Positions 24,906 to 34,590 of a stretch of 64,000 bases of DNA are shown piece after piece. Position numbers and translations under genes: made by a program. Source of the DNA: Phenylobacterium sp. (lineage in GTDB: Bacteria > Pseudomonadota > Alphaproteobacteria > Caulobacterales > Caulobacteraceae). Within the stretch, counting starts at the first letter, position 1. Each line of letters starts with the position of its first letter. Below the pieces are notes generated by a model. That model made no database searches. It saw nothing but the letters and a program-made list of their open reading frames with translations, and was not told the DNA's origin. Where the stretch lies: assembly GCF_030698145.1 (NCBI RefSeq), contig NZ_JAUYNW010000017.1, positions 29,862-93,861 on the forward strand, given 5' to 3'.

Positions 24906-26525
24906 CTACAGGTTTTCGACCGGCGTCGGCGTCGCGATCAGCGCCTGCGCGGTTCGGTAGTCGGCCTTGCCGCTCTCATGCCGGGGCACGACCTCGACAT
25001 GCAGGAACCGCCGCGGCAGCTTGTAGTTCGCCAGGGTCTTCTGCAGCCCGGCGCGAACCGCCGCTTCGTCGAACGCCGAGGTGGACTTGACGATCGCGAC
25101 GATCGACTTGCCCCAGGTGGGGTCGGGCTCACCCACCACCAGCGCGTCCTCGACGCCCGGCTGAAGTTTGAGCGCCTCCTCCACCTCCTCGGGGAAAACC
25201 TTTTCGCCGCCGGTGTTGATGGACAGGTTTCCGCGACCGATCAGGACCAGCTGGCCTTCCGCGTCGAGCCGCGCGAAGTCACCGGGCACGGCGTACCGGA
25301 CCCCGTCGATCATGCGATAGGTCTCGGCGGTTTTCTGCGGATCTCGATAATAGCCGGCCGCCACGGGCTCGGTGCGGGCCAGCAGGCCCTCGCCAGGGAC
25401 GCCCTTGGGAAGGACGGCGCCCGTATCGGCGTCGATCAGCACGGTCTTTGCGCCCGGGGCGAACACGCCCGTCGCCGGCACATTGTCGGCCGTCGCCACC
25501 GAGTAGCCGAAGCCCGACGCTTCCGAGGCGCCCAGGATGTCGACGAGGGTCACTTTCGGCAGGTGCGCCAGCAGGCCCGCCTTGACCTCACCGCTCCAGA
25601 TCAGGCCCGCCGATGAGATGACCTTCAGGCTGGACAGCTCGTAGCGCCCCGGCGCCGCCTCCAGGGCGCGCAGCATGGGACGGGCGAAGACATCGCCGAC
25701 GATGGCGATCCGCGTCACCCCGGTGCGCTCGACCTCGCGCCACAACTCGTCGGCGTCAAACCGGTCCGAGGGCAGCAGGACCGCTCCGCCGCCGGCCATC
25801 AGCTCGCCGATGACCGCGTTGCTGCCGGCGCCGTGCATCAGCGGACAGGCCGGGATGGTGCGGCTGGGGGCGAGATTGTCCCGCACAATGGCCGAGTGCT
25901 CGGCCAGGTCGGCGGGCCGCTTGGCGATCAGCGGCGATTCGAGTTGGACCTTTCGCGCGTCGCCCGTACGCCACAGGACGCCCTTGGGCCGCCCGGTCGT
26001 GCCGCCGGTGTAGAGCAGGTAGCTGTCGTCGGGCGAGCGCCGGATGTCGAGCGGCGCGCCGTCGCCGGCCTGGGCCCAGGCCTCGAAGGATTGCTCGCCC
26101 TCCGCCGCGGCGCGGACCTGGCGGTCCGACTCGATGCGGATCCACAGACGCACGCCAGGCAGCCGGGCCTTCAGCTCGGCGATCGTGGCGTCCAGGCCGT
26201 CCTGGTAGAACAGCGCCGAGGCGCCGCAATCCTCCAGGACGTAGACGATCTCGTCGGCGGTATAGCGGTAGTTGACGTTGACGCTGACCGTCCGCGACTT
26301 CAGCGCCGCCACCGTCGCCTCGATATAAGCGGGGTGATTGCGGCACAGGATGGCCACCCGGTCGTCCGGCGCCAGCCCATGCTCGATCATCGTCCGGGCC
26401 AGGTTGTTGGTCCGGTGATCGAAGGCCGCCCACGTCACGACGTCGTCGCCCCAGATCAGGGCCGGGCGATCGGCCGGAACAACCCGCGCGACCGCATCGA
26501 GAATATCGCCGTAGTTCCAGCCCAT
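24906..26525 (-). CDS. acyl-CoA synthetase (AMP-binding ligase)
   Basis: An ANL-superfamily enzyme of 539 residues that activates a carboxylic acid through an acyl-adenylate. P-loop YLLYTGGTTGRPKGVLWR (about 170-190), a later GASEASGFGYS, hinge region with GRGNLSINTGGEKVFPEEVEEAL and the C-terminal catalytic Lys region HESGKADY are all present. The family resembles long-chain/steroid-type CoA ligases of catabolic clusters. GGGGGA precedes the ATG at 26525; a TTG five codons upstream is less likely. It is 32 bases downstream of the enoyl-CoA hydratase gene, so they form one operon. Confidence 0.92.
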   Translation of the reverse strand: MGWNYGDILDAVARVVPADRPALIWGDDVVTWAAFDHRTNNLARTMIEHGLAPDDRVAILCRNHPAYIEATVAALKSRTVSVNVNYRYTADEIVYVLEDCGASALFYQDGLDATIAELKARLPGVRLWIRIESDRQVRAAAEGEQSFEAWAQAGDGAPLDIRRSPDDSYLLYTGGTTGRPKGVLWRTGDARKVQLESPLIAKRPADLAEHSAIVRDNLAPSRTIPACPLMHGAGSNAVIGELMAGGGAVLLPSDRFDADELWREVERTGVTRIAIVGDVFARPMLRALEAAPGRYELSSLKVISSAGLIWSGEVKAGLLAHLPKVTLVDILGASEASGFGYSVATADNVPATGVFAPGAKTVLIDADTGAVLPKGVPGEGLLARTEPVAAGYYRDPQKTAETYRMIDGVRYAVPGDFARLDAEGQLVLIGRGNLSINTGGEKVFPEEVEEALKLQPGVEDALVVGEPDPTWGKSIVAIVKSTSAFDEAAVRAGLQKTLANYKLPRRFLHVEVVPRHESGKADYRTAQALIATPTPVENL

Positions 26526-26557
26526 GGGCAGGTCCCCCAAGTCGGTGGGTGGTGCGC

Positions 26558-27325
26558 TCAGCGCCCGGTGAACACCGGGGGACGCTTCTCCACGAAGGCG
26601 CGCACCGCCTCCTTGGCGTCGTCGCTCTTCTTCAGGCGATTGGTGTTGCCCTGCTCGTAGCGATAGCCGTCGCGCAGGGTCATGTTCTCGATGGCCGCCA
26701 GGCTGTCCTTGGCGTAGGCCACGGCCAGCGGGCTCTTGGCGGCGATCTGCCGGGCGATGCCCATGGCGTAGGGCATCAGCTCCTCAGGCGGCAGGCAGGC
26801 CTCGAGCACCCCGCGATCGAAGAGTTCACGCGCCGGCGCGCGATAGCCGGTGAGCACCATCCGGCGGACCAGCGAGTGGGGCAGAATCCGCATGGCGTGG
26901 CGGCCCCCGCCCATCAGTCCGACATCGATCTCGGGCAGGCCGAACACGGCCTTTTCAGAGGCCACCAGGATGTCGCAGCTGGCCACGAGGCCAAGGCCGG
27001 CGCCGAGCGCGGCGCCGTTCACGGCGGCGATCACCGGCTTCTTGCACTCGATGATGCTGTAGCTGATCTCGCGCACCTTGCGCATGCGCCGCCACTCGTA
27101 GCCCTGCTCGGGCTCGCCGGTGGTCGCGGGCTTCAGATCAGCCCCCGCGCAGAACTGCTTGCCCGCGCCGGTCAGCACCACGGCGAGCACATCATCGCGG
27201 TCGTTGAAGGTGTCGAAGATGGCGGTCATTTCCTCGACCGCCTCGATGGGCATGGAATTCACGGGGGGATTGTCGAGGGTGACGACCGCGACGCCATCTT
27301 CGACCTCGAGACGAACCAATGCCAT
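26558..27325 (-). CDS. enoyl-CoA hydratase/isomerase (crotonase) family
   Basis: A 255-residue crotonase with TGAGKQFCAGADL, the oxyanion-hole segment AAVNGAALGAGLGLVASCD and FGLPEIDVGLMGGG. Of the two catalytic glutamates of hydratases, only the second (Glu132 in GLPE) is present; the first position is Gly112. That pattern fits isomerase, hydrolase or lyase members rather than a standard hydratase. It is the promoter-proximal gene of the pair with the CoA ligase and diverges from the IclR gene across a shared spacer holding site A. Confidence 0.88.
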   Translation of the reverse strand: MALVRLEVEDGVAVVTLDNPPVNSMPIEAVEEMTAIFDTFNDRDDVLAVVLTGAGKQFCAGADLKPATTGEPEQGYEWRRMRKVREISYSIIECKKPVIAAVNGAALGAGLGLVASCDILVASEKAVFGLPEIDVGLMGGGRHAMRILPHSLVRRMVLTGYRAPARELFDRGVLEACLPPEELMPYAMGIARQIAAKSPLAVAYAKDSLAAIENMTLRDGYRYEQGNTNRLKKSDDAKEAVRAFVEKRPPVFTGR

Positions 27326-27420
27326 GAACTCATCCTCTCCTGCGCCTGCGCCCAGGTCCGGCGCTTGGGAGGGAAGCTATCCGCGCGTCCGGGGGCGAAC
27401 ACGGTCGCGGCCGTGCGGCG

Positions 27421-27444
27421 TTCAAAAATCCCATATGAATTTCG
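27421..27444. promoter_or_regulatory. putative catabolic-regulon site A (IclR divergon)
   Basis: On the minus strand GAAATTCATATGGGATTTTT lies about 100 bases before the crotonase gene and 118 before iclR. Position between regulator and target is typical of an IclR operator and autoregulatory site. Confidence 0.5.
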
Positions 27445-27561
27445 CGCGCTCGAAGCAGGCTCGCGTCGCGCCCCGGGGACCGCTAGCCTTCAGACAAGTT
27501 CCCTGGGACATGCGGAGCCTGAAGGCCGCGCCACGAGGACGTCGTCGCACTGGGGTTGGAA

Positions 27562-28395
27562 ATGCGTCGGGACCCGATCAAGTCAGCCGCCCGGACCCTC
27601 GAGGTCCTGGAGCTTTTCCATGAACAGCGCACGCCCCTACGGCTGAAGTTCATCTTCGAGCGCCTGTCCTACCCACAATCCAGCACCACTTCCCTGCTCA
27701 AGAGCATGGTGGTCCTGGGCTACCTCAACTACGACCGGCCGACCCGCACCTATTTCCCAACCCCCCGCGTGGCGGCGCTGGGCGACTGGATCAACCACTA
27801 TCTCTACGGCGCCGGCGACGTTCTGGGCCTGATGCAGACGGTCTTCGAGAAGACCAACGAGACCGTGGTGCTCTCGTCGCAGAACGACATCTTCATCCAG
27901 CACATCCGGGTGCTGCAGCCTTCGCACCCCTACAAGGTCCCCCCCTCGGAAGGCAGCATGAGGGTGCTGACGCACTCGGCCGCCGGCCTGGTGCTGCTGA
28001 GCGGCATGGCGCCCAAGGCGGTCGACAAGCTGATCCGCCACATCAACGCCTACGAGCAGGGTCGCTCGAAGAAGATCGACATCGACGAGTTGAGCGAGCA
28101 GCTCGCCTGGATCCGGCGCGAGGGCTACAGCCTGCTGGCGGCCTTCCCTTTCCCCGACGCGGCGGGCCTGGCCATGCCCTTGCCCAAGAGCCCGCACGGC
28201 ATGCCGCTGACGCTCGGGGTAGGCGGCCTCAACAGCCGGATCGCCCGCAAGCGCAGCGAGATCATCGCGACCATGCGTGAAGCCATCGCCGAGTACGAGC
28301 GCAAGCTAAACCTGGCCTCGGCGGCGGCTGAATCGGAGCTGACGGACCCCGAAGCCGAGGTCGACGAAGACCAGGCCCAGGACGCCCTGCCCTAG
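27562..28395 (+). CDS. IclR-family transcriptional regulator
   Basis: A 277-residue regulator. The N-terminal winged HTH (AARTLEVLELFHEQRTPLRLKFIFERLSYPQSSTTSLLKSMVV, shown here only by its ends AARTLEVLEL and SSTTSLLKSM) is followed by an effector domain with VLTHSAAGLVLLSGM and LAWIRREGYSL. The C terminus is acidic. ATG at 27562 has GGGGTTGGA just upstream; an in-frame TTG two codons earlier is possible. It sits in the middle of the catabolic island, divergent from one operon and convergent (4-base overlap) with another, and is the best local candidate to control it. Confidence 0.9.
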   Translation: MRRDPIKSAARTLEVLELFHEQRTPLRLKFIFERLSYPQSSTTSLLKSMVVLGYLNYDRPTRTYFPTPRVAALGDWINHYLYGAGDVLGLMQTVFEKTNETVVLSSQNDIFIQHIRVLQPSHPYKVPPSEGSMRVLTHSAAGLVLLSGMAPKAVDKLIRHINAYEQGRSKKIDIDELSEQLAWIRREGYSLLAAFPFPDAAGLAMPLPKSPHGMPLTLGVGGLNSRIARKRSEIIATMREAIAEYERKLNLASAAAESELTDPEAEVDEDQAQDALP

Positions 28396-29948
28396 CCGTC
28401 GCTGGCGTCGCCGGCGTCACCGAACGCGTGCCACCCGCCGTCGATGCTGACCACTGATCCCGTGACATAGCTGGCCGCGTCGCCGGCCAGGAAGGCGACC
28501 AGGTCGGCCACCTCGCGCGGCAGGCCCAGGCGTCCCATCGGCGTGCGCTTCAACACATCCGCGAAGCGCCGTGCCCCGCTGTCTCTCAAGGCCAGGAGAC
28601 CCGGGGTCTCGATATAGCCCGGCGCCACGGCGTTGACCCGGATTCCGCGTTCGGCCCACTCGCAGGCGAGGCTCTTGGTCAACATGCCCACGCCCGCCTT
28701 GGCCGCGCAGTAGGCATTGCGCTGCGGCAGGGCGGCCAGACCGGCGATCGAGCCGAGATTGACGATCGCCGCGCCGCCGCGATCCGTCATGCGCCGCCCC
28801 GCCGCGCGGGCCGCGATGAAGGCGCCGGTCAGGTTGACATCGAACACAGCCTGGAACTCGGCCGCGCTCTGGTCGACCGTCGGCTTGAAGACGTCGGCGA
28901 CCCCGGCGTTGTTGACCAGCACGTCGATCCGCCCCCAACGAACCATGGCTTCATCCATGGCCGCCTCGATCCCGGCCTCGTCCATGACGTCGCACAGGCG
29001 GACGAGATGCTGCGGGCCGAGCTCGGCGGCCAGCGTCTCGAGCGCCGCCGCGTCCCGGTCGATTACCAGCAACCGGTCCCCATCGCGGACGAACCGCTCG
29101 ACGATGGCCCGGCCTATGCCGCTGGCGCCGCCCGTCACCACCACGGTGCGCGGTCCCGGCGGCGGGACCCGAGGCGCCGGACGGGTCGAGGCCTGTCCCG
29201 TGCCGCCGAACGCCAGAAAGCCGCCGTCGGCCACCAACAGGGCGCCGGTGACATAGGACGCCTCGTCCGACGCCAGGTAGAAGACGGCCTCGGCGATCTC
29301 GTCCGGCGCGCCCATCCGGCCGAGCGGGATCCGCCGTTCGACCAGGGCCGGATCGACCTTGCCGTTGGCGATCAGCCGCTCGACCATGTCGGTGCGGGTG
29401 TAACCGGGGGCGACGGCGTTGACGCGAACCCCGCGACCGGCCCACTCGCAGGCCAGGGTCCGCGTCAGCGACGCCACCGCGGCCTTGCTCGCCCCGTAGC
29501 CGTTGCGGAACGGCACCGCCGCCACCCCGGCGCCCGAGGCCAGGTTAACGATCGCGCCCTGCCCCTGGGCCAGCATCACCCGGCCCGCCTCCCGCGCCGC
29601 CATGAAGACGCCGGTCACATTGACGCCGATCAGCGCCCGGAACTCGTCCAGCGGCTGGTCCACCACGGGTTTGGCCTGAGCGTCGATCACGCCGGCGTTG
29701 TTGATCAGCACGTCGACGCGGCCGAAGGCCGACAGGCAGGCGGCGACCATCGCCTTGACGTCGGCCTCCACGGAGACGTCCACCGCCAGCCCCAGATGCG
29801 CCTCCCCCAGGCTCGCGGCGCGGGCCAGGGCCGCCTCGCCGTTGCGGTCGGCGATCAGCACCCTGTCCCCGGCCGCGGCGAACCTGCGCGCGATCGCCCA
29901 GCCGATGCCGTCCGCGCCGCCCGTGACGATGACCGCCCTCGACGCCAT
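28392..29948 (-). CDS. tandem fusion of two short-chain dehydrogenases
   Basis: 518 residues with two complete classical SDR domains. Domain 1 (about 1-250) has TGGADGIG, NNAG, Ser in NLASGAG and YGASK. Domain 2 (about 263-515) has TGGASGIG, NNAG, NLGSIAG and YCAAK; both end with a VTGxxxxxDGG segment. A Pro-rich linker (RPAPRVPPPGPR) joins them. The two halves are similar, pointing to duplication and fusion. Probably two NAD(P)-dependent alcohol or hydroxyacyl oxidations. It starts one base after the CoA ligase stop. Confidence 0.92.
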   Translation of the reverse strand: MASRAVIVTGGADGIGWAIARRFAAAGDRVLIADRNGEAALARAASLGEAHLGLAVDVSVEADVKAMVAACLSAFGRVDVLINNAGVIDAQAKPVVDQPLDEFRALIGVNVTGVFMAAREAGRVMLAQGQGAIVNLASGAGVAAVPFRNGYGASKAAVASLTRTLACEWAGRGVRVNAVAPGYTRTDMVERLIANGKVDPALVERRIPLGRMGAPDEIAEAVFYLASDEASYVTGALLVADGGFLAFGGTGQASTRPAPRVPPPGPRTVVVTGGASGIGRAIVERFVRDGDRLLVIDRDAAALETLAAELGPQHLVRLCDVMDEAGIEAAMDEAMVRWGRIDVLVNNAGVADVFKPTVDQSAAEFQAVFDVNLTGAFIAARAAGRRMTDRGGAAIVNLGSIAGLAALPQRNAYCAAKAGVGMLTKSLACEWAERGIRVNAVAPGYIETPGLLALRDSGARRFADVLKRTPMGRLGLPREVADLVAFLAGDAASYVTGSVVSIDGGWHAFGDAGDASDG

Positions 29949-29949
29949 C

Positions 29950-31599
29950 TCAGCTCACCTTGACGTCGGCGCGCGACAGGTGGTCGCGATAGGTCTCACG
30001 CAGCGCCGTCTTGAGCAGCTTGCCTGTCGCCGTGTGCGGCAGGTCGGGCACGAAGATCACATCGTCCGGCAGCCACCAGCGCGCCACCCGGTTGGCCAAG
30101 AACTGCAGGATGTCCGCCTTGGCCGGCGCGGCTCCGGGCCGCGGCACGACCAACAGCAGCGGCCGCTCCTGCCATTTGGGATGGGGCACGCCGATCACGG
30201 CGGCCTCGCGGACCTCGGGATGGGCGATGGCGGCGTTCTCCAGGTCGATGGACGATATCCACTCCCCGCCTGACTTGATCACATCCTTCGACCGGTCGGT
30301 GATCTGCAGGAAGCCGTCCGGCAGCATGCGGGCCACGTCGCCTGTCGTGAACCAGCCGTCGGCGTCCACGGCGGGCTCGTCGGCCTTGTAGTACTGGCGC
30401 AACACCCAGGGCCCGCGCACCTGCAACTCACCCGTCGCGACGCCGTCGGCGGGCAGTTCCTGCCCGGCCTCGTCGATGATCCTGAGCTCGACACCGTAGA
30501 TCGCCCGCCCCTGGCGGCTTTGGATGTCATAGCGGGCTTGGCGCTCCAGCTTGGCGTGCTCGGGAAGCGGCGTGCCGATCGTTGCCAGGGGGCTGGTCTC
30601 GGTCATGCCCCAAGCATGGATGACATAGACCCCGAGTAGCCAGTCGAACTTCTCGATCAGCGCGCGGGGCGCGGCCGAGCCGCCCACGAGCACGCGCTCC
30701 AGCGCCAGGCTCGACAGGTTCAGGCGCTCGCCATGCGCGGAAATGAAATCCAGGAAGCCGAGCCAGACCGTCGGCACCCCCAGTGAGAAGGTGCACGCCT
30801 CGTCGCGCAGCAGGTTGTAGAGGCTCTCTCCGTCCAGGGCGGCGCCCGGCAGCACCAGCTTGGCGCCGCACATCGCCGCCGAGAACGGTACGCCCCAGGC
30901 GTTGACGTGGAACAGCGGCGTCACCAGCAGCACGCTATCGCGGCTCGACAGGCCCATGCCGTCCGCCGCCGTGGCGCAGAAGGCGTGAAGCACGAGCGAA
31001 CGATGGCTGTAGAGCACGCCCTTGGGCGACCCGGTGGTGCCGGATGTGTAGCAGAGGATCGCGCCGTCGTGCTCGCCGACCGGCGTCCAAGGCGCGTCGT
31101 CGGGCTGGGCGTCGATCAGGTCCTCGAAGCACATGAGGTTGGCCAGGCTGCTCTCCGGCATGGCCTCGCGCTCGCAGAGCAGCACGAACCCCCGGATTGA
31201 CGGGATCTGGCCGGCGAACGGCTCGATCAGAGCGATGAAGGCCGGGTCGAGGAACACATAGCGGTTCTCGGCATGCTCCAGGATGTAGGCGATCTGTTCT
31301 GGAAACAGCCGCGGATTGACGGTGTTGAGGATCGCCCCTGCCCCGGTCGCGCCGTAGTAGAGTTCCAGGTGGCGGGCGGAATTGACCGCCAGGCTGGCCA
31401 CCCGCTCGCCGGGCTGCACGCCGAGCGCGCGCAGAGCCGCCGCCAACCGCCGCGCCCGCCGCGCGACCGCCGCATAGGTCGAGCGTTCGATCCGGCCCGC
31501 CTCGGTCTTCGACACCACCTCGACGCCCCCGTGATAGCGCGCCGCGTAGTCAATCACCGAGGACAGCAACAGCGGCGTGTCCTGCATTAGGCCCAACAT
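29950..31599 (-). CDS. long-chain/medium-chain fatty acid-CoA ligase family
   Basis: An ANL enzyme of 549 residues with the P-loop [34 protein letters not shown], the Asp motif [11 protein letters not shown], the hinge [15 protein letters not shown] and a C-terminal GKLLKTAL catalytic Lys. The order resembles DmdB and fatty-acyl-CoA ligases. The start at 31599 has GGGGGAAG in place; the upstream ATG at 31689 would overlap a putative operator and adds a Pro-rich non-conserved tail. It heads an operon with the double SDR. Confidence 0.92.
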   Translation of the reverse strand: MLGLMQDTPLLLSSVIDYAARYHGGVEVVSKTEAGRIERSTYAAVARRARRLAAALRALGVQPGERVASLAVNSARHLELYYGATGAGAILNTVNPRLFPEQIAYILEHAENRYVFLDPAFIALIEPFAGQIPSIRGFVLLCEREAMPESSLANLMCFEDLIDAQPDDAPWTPVGEHDGAILCYTSGTTGSPKGVLYSHRSLVLHAFCATAADGMGLSSRDSVLLVTPLFHVNAWGVPFSAAMCGAKLVLPGAALDGESLYNLLRDEACTFSLGVPTVWLGFLDFISAHGERLNLSSLALERVLVGGSAAPRALIEKFDWLLGVYVIHAWGMTETSPLATIGTPLPEHAKLERQARYDIQSRQGRAIYGVELRIIDEAGQELPADGVATGELQVRGPWVLRQYYKADEPAVDADGWFTTGDVARMLPDGFLQITDRSKDVIKSGGEWISSIDLENAAIAHPEVREAAVIGVPHPKWQERPLLLVVPRPGAAPAKADILQFLANRVARWWLPDDVIFVPDLPHTATGKLLKTALRETYRDHLSRADVKVS

Positions 31600-31680
31600 G
31601 CTTCCCCCGGGAGGTCGATCGAATTCGGGAAGGCTATCGGGGCCGGGCGTCAGTTGCGGCAGGCCGCCGGGCGGGGGCTC

Positions 31681-31703
31681 GGAATTCACATAGCTGATAA
31701 TGG
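31681..31703. promoter_or_regulatory. putative catabolic-regulon site B
   Basis: GGAATTCACATAGCTGATAA resembles site C (GAAATTCACATGGGCGATAA), 15 of 20 identical. It lies 82 bases before the CoA ligase gene and 240 before the divergent crotonase fusion. Confidence 0.45.
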
Positions 31704-31942
31704 CGCACCCCGGCTCGCGCGGGGTTGTCGTTGCCGTTCCGGCGGCACAGGTTGGACTGGCGAAAATCTAGGATGATCAAGAGGCAGGGCGGCCTTCGGC
31801 GGCCCTGAACGATCCAGAATCCGAACGCCGCGGATCACGTGGTGCTGCAGCAAGACAGCCGGATGGGGAGGTACGAGATGGGAACGGCCAAGACACCGGC
31901 GTCCGCGCGCATTTTCCGGCCGGTCGCGCGCTCGGTGGACAG

Positions 31943-33481
31943 ATGAACGCCCTGGCCCAAGCCCGCGCGCCGTTCCACCGCCGGACACAGGCGCCCGAGG
32001 CCCTGCCGTTCGCGACCATCGAGATCCGCGCGAGCGTCGCCGTGATCCGCCTTGAGCTGCCCTCGCCTGGCCTTTGGGATGCGCAGGAGCAGCAACTCTT
32101 CATCACCTCCCTCACCGACCTGGCCGCGCGCGGTGATCTGACCGCGATTGTCGTTCAGGGCGCGGCCCTGTTCGCCGAAAAGCCAGGCCTGGCGACGCCG
32201 GACTTCCGCGCCGTGGTCGAGGCCGTGGCGGGTTCGCCCCTGCCGGTGATCGCGGCCATCGCCGGCGACGCCATAGGCGTCGGGCTCGAACTCGCGCTCG
32301 CCTGCGCCGGTCGGGTCGCGGCGCGCGGCGGGCGCTTCAGCTTCCCGGACCTGCGGGCGGGACGCCTGCCCACGCACGGCGCGATCGAACGCCTTCCGCG
32401 GCTGATTGGCATGACGCGCGCGAGCGACCTTCTGATCTTCAACGCGACCCTGGACGCCGACGCGGCGCTCGAAGCCGGACTGATCGACGCCATCGCCGGG
32501 CGCGACGTGGTCGCCGCGGCGATCGACCTGGCGCATTCCGGGGTCGGCAACGCGCGTGCCTGCCGGTCCGACACGATCGTCCTCGACAGCGACAAGGCCG
32601 ACCTCTTCGGCGTCCGGCTGCGCGTACGGCGCGAGGCGCCGGACCAGACCGCGCCGTCCGTCGCCCTGCAGGCCCTGGAGGCCGCCGCCCGCCTGCCGGT
32701 CCGCCGGGCCATGGCCGACACGGCCAGGGCCGCGGCCGCCCTCGCCAAGACCGATCAGGCCCAGGCCTTGGCCTACGCCGCGGCGGGCAAGGCCACCCTG
32801 GAGCGCTGGGGGGCGGAGGCCGCGCGCGAGGTCCTGGCCCGCCGGCTGCGCTGGCCGCTGCTGCGCGAAGCCGTCCACATGCTCGACGAGGGGGCGACGC
32901 CGTCCCAGCTCGACCGCTGCCTCATGGCGTTCGGCTTCAGTGAGGGACCGTTCGCGCTCTCCGACCGGTTGGGCATGGCCGCCCTGTTCGGGGTCGCCGC
33001 GGATGGGGCGATCCCCGCCGATCCCTGGCTCTGCTACTCCCCGACCCTGGACCTCATGTCCGACGCCCACCGTCATGGCGGATCCTCGCCGGGCTGGTAC
33101 CGGCGCGCGGAAGCTTCCAGCCACCTCACCTTCGATCCCGAGGTCGCCCGCATCATCCAGGCGTCGGCCACGTTCCAGCGAATCTGCCGCCAGCCAATGT
33201 CGGACGAGGTGATCGCCGAGCGGTGCCTGCTGGCGGCGGTCAATGGCGCGGCCGAATTGCTGCAGGTCGAGGACAACCTCACCGCCCCCCTGCTGGACGC
33301 CATCTGGACCGTCATGCTGGGCTTTCCGGCCTGGAAGGGCGGGCCCCTGCTGCAGGCCGACCGCACTGGCCTCGACCAGGTCGTCGAGGGGCTCCGGAAG
33401 CTTCAGGCCAAGCGCAACACCGCCGGCGCTCCCTGCGAGATCATCCTGCGATGCGCGGCCCGGGGCGAAGGGCTGGGCTGA
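31943..33481 (+). CDS. crotonase/3HCDH C-terminal fusion lacking the NAD-binding domain
   Basis: 512 residues. Residues about 25-200 are crotonase-like (PVIAAIAGDAIGVGLELALA; Glu116 kept, second catalytic position Asp136, oxyanion loop GAALFAEKPG unusual). Residues about 290-500 match both C-terminal halves of FadB/FadJ: LLREAVHMLDEG...GFSEGPFALSDRLG and ERCLLAAVNGAAEL...GFPAWKGGPLLQADRTG. The intervening Rossmann domain, with GxGxxG and the catalytic His, is missing: about 180 residues fewer than FadJ. Dehydrogenase activity is therefore unlikely; a structural, hydratase or partner role is possible. Confidence 0.8.
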   Translation: MNALAQARAPFHRRTQAPEALPFATIEIRASVAVIRLELPSPGLWDAQEQQLFITSLTDLAARGDLTAIVVQGAALFAEKPGLATPDFRAVVEAVAGSPLPVIAAIAGDAIGVGLELALACAGRVAARGGRFSFPDLRAGRLPTHGAIERLPRLIGMTRASDLLIFNATLDADAALEAGLIDAIAGRDVVAAAIDLAHSGVGNARACRSDTIVLDSDKADLFGVRLRVRREAPDQTAPSVALQALEAAARLPVRRAMADTARAAAALAKTDQAQALAYAAAGKATLERWGAEAAREVLARRLRWPLLREAVHMLDEGATPSQLDRCLMAFGFSEGPFALSDRLGMAALFGVAADGAIPADPWLCYSPTLDLMSDAHRHGGSSPGWYRRAEASSHLTFDPEVARIIQASATFQRICRQPMSDEVIAERCLLAAVNGAAELLQVEDNLTAPLLDAIWTVMLGFPAWKGGPLLQADRTGLDQVVEGLRKLQAKRNTAGAPCEIILRCAARGEGLG

Positions 33482-33493
33482 CGCCCAGTCGCC

Positions 33494-33516
33494 GAATATC
33501 CCGCATGGATTATTCC
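33494..33516. promoter_or_regulatory. putative catabolic-regulon site C2
   Basis: GAATATCC-n-GGAT.ATTC forms an imperfect palindrome (plus strand GAATATCCCGCATGGATTAT), 12 bases after the upstream stop. It resembles the other sites in opposite orientation. Confidence 0.35.
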
Positions 33517-33703
33517 GCGCGCGCCGGGCGGCTGTAACCGCCGAAGCTCCCCGGGTCGCTAGACTTACCCATCTTCCTCCCCGGAAGCCTGAGCGGGAGC
33601 CCACGCCCCACGGCGCTGGCTCGATGTACGCGAAGCGCCGGCGTCCGCATGGCCGCCGGCGCCTTTTTCTTCGCGACGGGCGAGCGCCTCACGCCGACGT
33701 CCT

Positions 33704-33725
33704 GAAATTCACATGGGCGATAAAG
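33704..33725. promoter_or_regulatory. putative catabolic-regulon site C
   Basis: GAAATTCACATGGGCGATAA lies about 80 bases before the SDR start at 33804, the same half-site as in site A (GAAATTCATATG). Confidence 0.45.
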
Positions 33726-33803
33726 TTCCGATCGCCTCGCGGCGATCCGCCCTCGGCGTCCACGCGGCTCATAACCGTGACGACATTCGCGGAGGGGAAG
33801 ACC

Positions 33804-34562
33804 ATGAGCGGACGACTGAGCGGGCGTTCGGCCCTGGTGACCGGCGCATCGCGCGGTCTGGGGCGCGCCACCGCCGAACTGCTGGCCGCCGAGGGCTGCG
33901 CCGTGGCGGTGGTGGACCTCAAGGCCCATTGGGCCGAGGCCACGGTCGAGGCGATCAAGGCCGCCGGCGGCCAGGCCGTGGCCATCGGCGCCGACGTCTC
34001 CGACAGGGCGGCGCTGGGCGGCGCCCTCGAGGCGACCGCTGCGCAATTCGGGCGGCTGGACGTCCTGGTGAACAACGCCATGTGGAACCGCTACGAGCCC
34101 ATCGCCGCGATCACCGAGGAGACCATGGAGCGGATGCTGGGGGTCGGCTTCAAGGCGGTGGTCTGGGGGATCCAGGCCGCCGCCCCGATCATGCAGCGCA
34201 CGGGCGGCGGGTCGATCGTCAACATCGCCTCGGTCTCCGCCCTCCTGGGGATTCCCAACGCCCTGCTCTATTGCGGCGTGAAGGCGGCGGTGGCGGGCCT
34301 GACCCGCTCGGCGGCGGCCGAGCTCGGCGCCGTGGGCGTGCGGGTCAACGCCATCGCGCCCTCAACCGTGGACACCGAAGGCGTGCGCGCCGTCGTCTCC
34401 GCCGAGAAGATGCAGTCCCGCATCGATCAGACCCCGATGCGCCGGCTGGGCACGCCCGACGACATCGCGCGCGCCGTGCGCTACCTGGCCTGCGAGGATT
34501 CAAGCTTCGTGACCGGCCAGGTGCTGACCGTCGACGGCGGACTGGCGACCTCGTTCTCCTGA
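33804..34562 (+). CDS. short-chain dehydrogenase/reductase
   Basis: A single-domain SDR of 252 residues with TGASRGLGRA (cofactor loop), NNAMW in place of NNAG, Ser in NIASVSALLG and YCGVK (catalytic Tyr-Lys), ending in VTGQVLTVDGG. The variant NNAMW is a mild deviation. GGAGGGGA precedes the ATG. It probably oxidises a hydroxyl in the acyl-CoA pathway; substrate unknown. It converges on the acyl-CoA dehydrogenase pair. Confidence 0.9.
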   Translation: MSGRLSGRSALVTGASRGLGRATAELLAAEGCAVAVVDLKAHWAEATVEAIKAAGGQAVAIGADVSDRAALGGALEATAAQFGRLDVLVNNAMWNRYEPIAAITEETMERMLGVGFKAVVWGIQAAAPIMQRTGGGSIVNIASVSALLGIPNALLYCGVKAAVAGLTRSAAAELGAVGVRVNAIAPSTVDTEGVRAVVSAEKMQSRIDQTPMRRLGTPDDIARAVRYLACEDSSFVTGQVLTVDGGLATSFS

Positions 34563-34590
34563 GACGTCACGGCCGTTCGCCGCCTCGCGC

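Larger units (their letters stand above)
33482..33803. other. 322-bp spacer with two candidate operators
   Basis: Between the crotonase fusion and the SDR gene. It holds sites C2 (33494-33516) and C (33704-33725). An in-frame extension of the SDR runs through it but is Arg-rich and lacks a start signal. No RNA gene was recognised. Confidence 0.4.
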
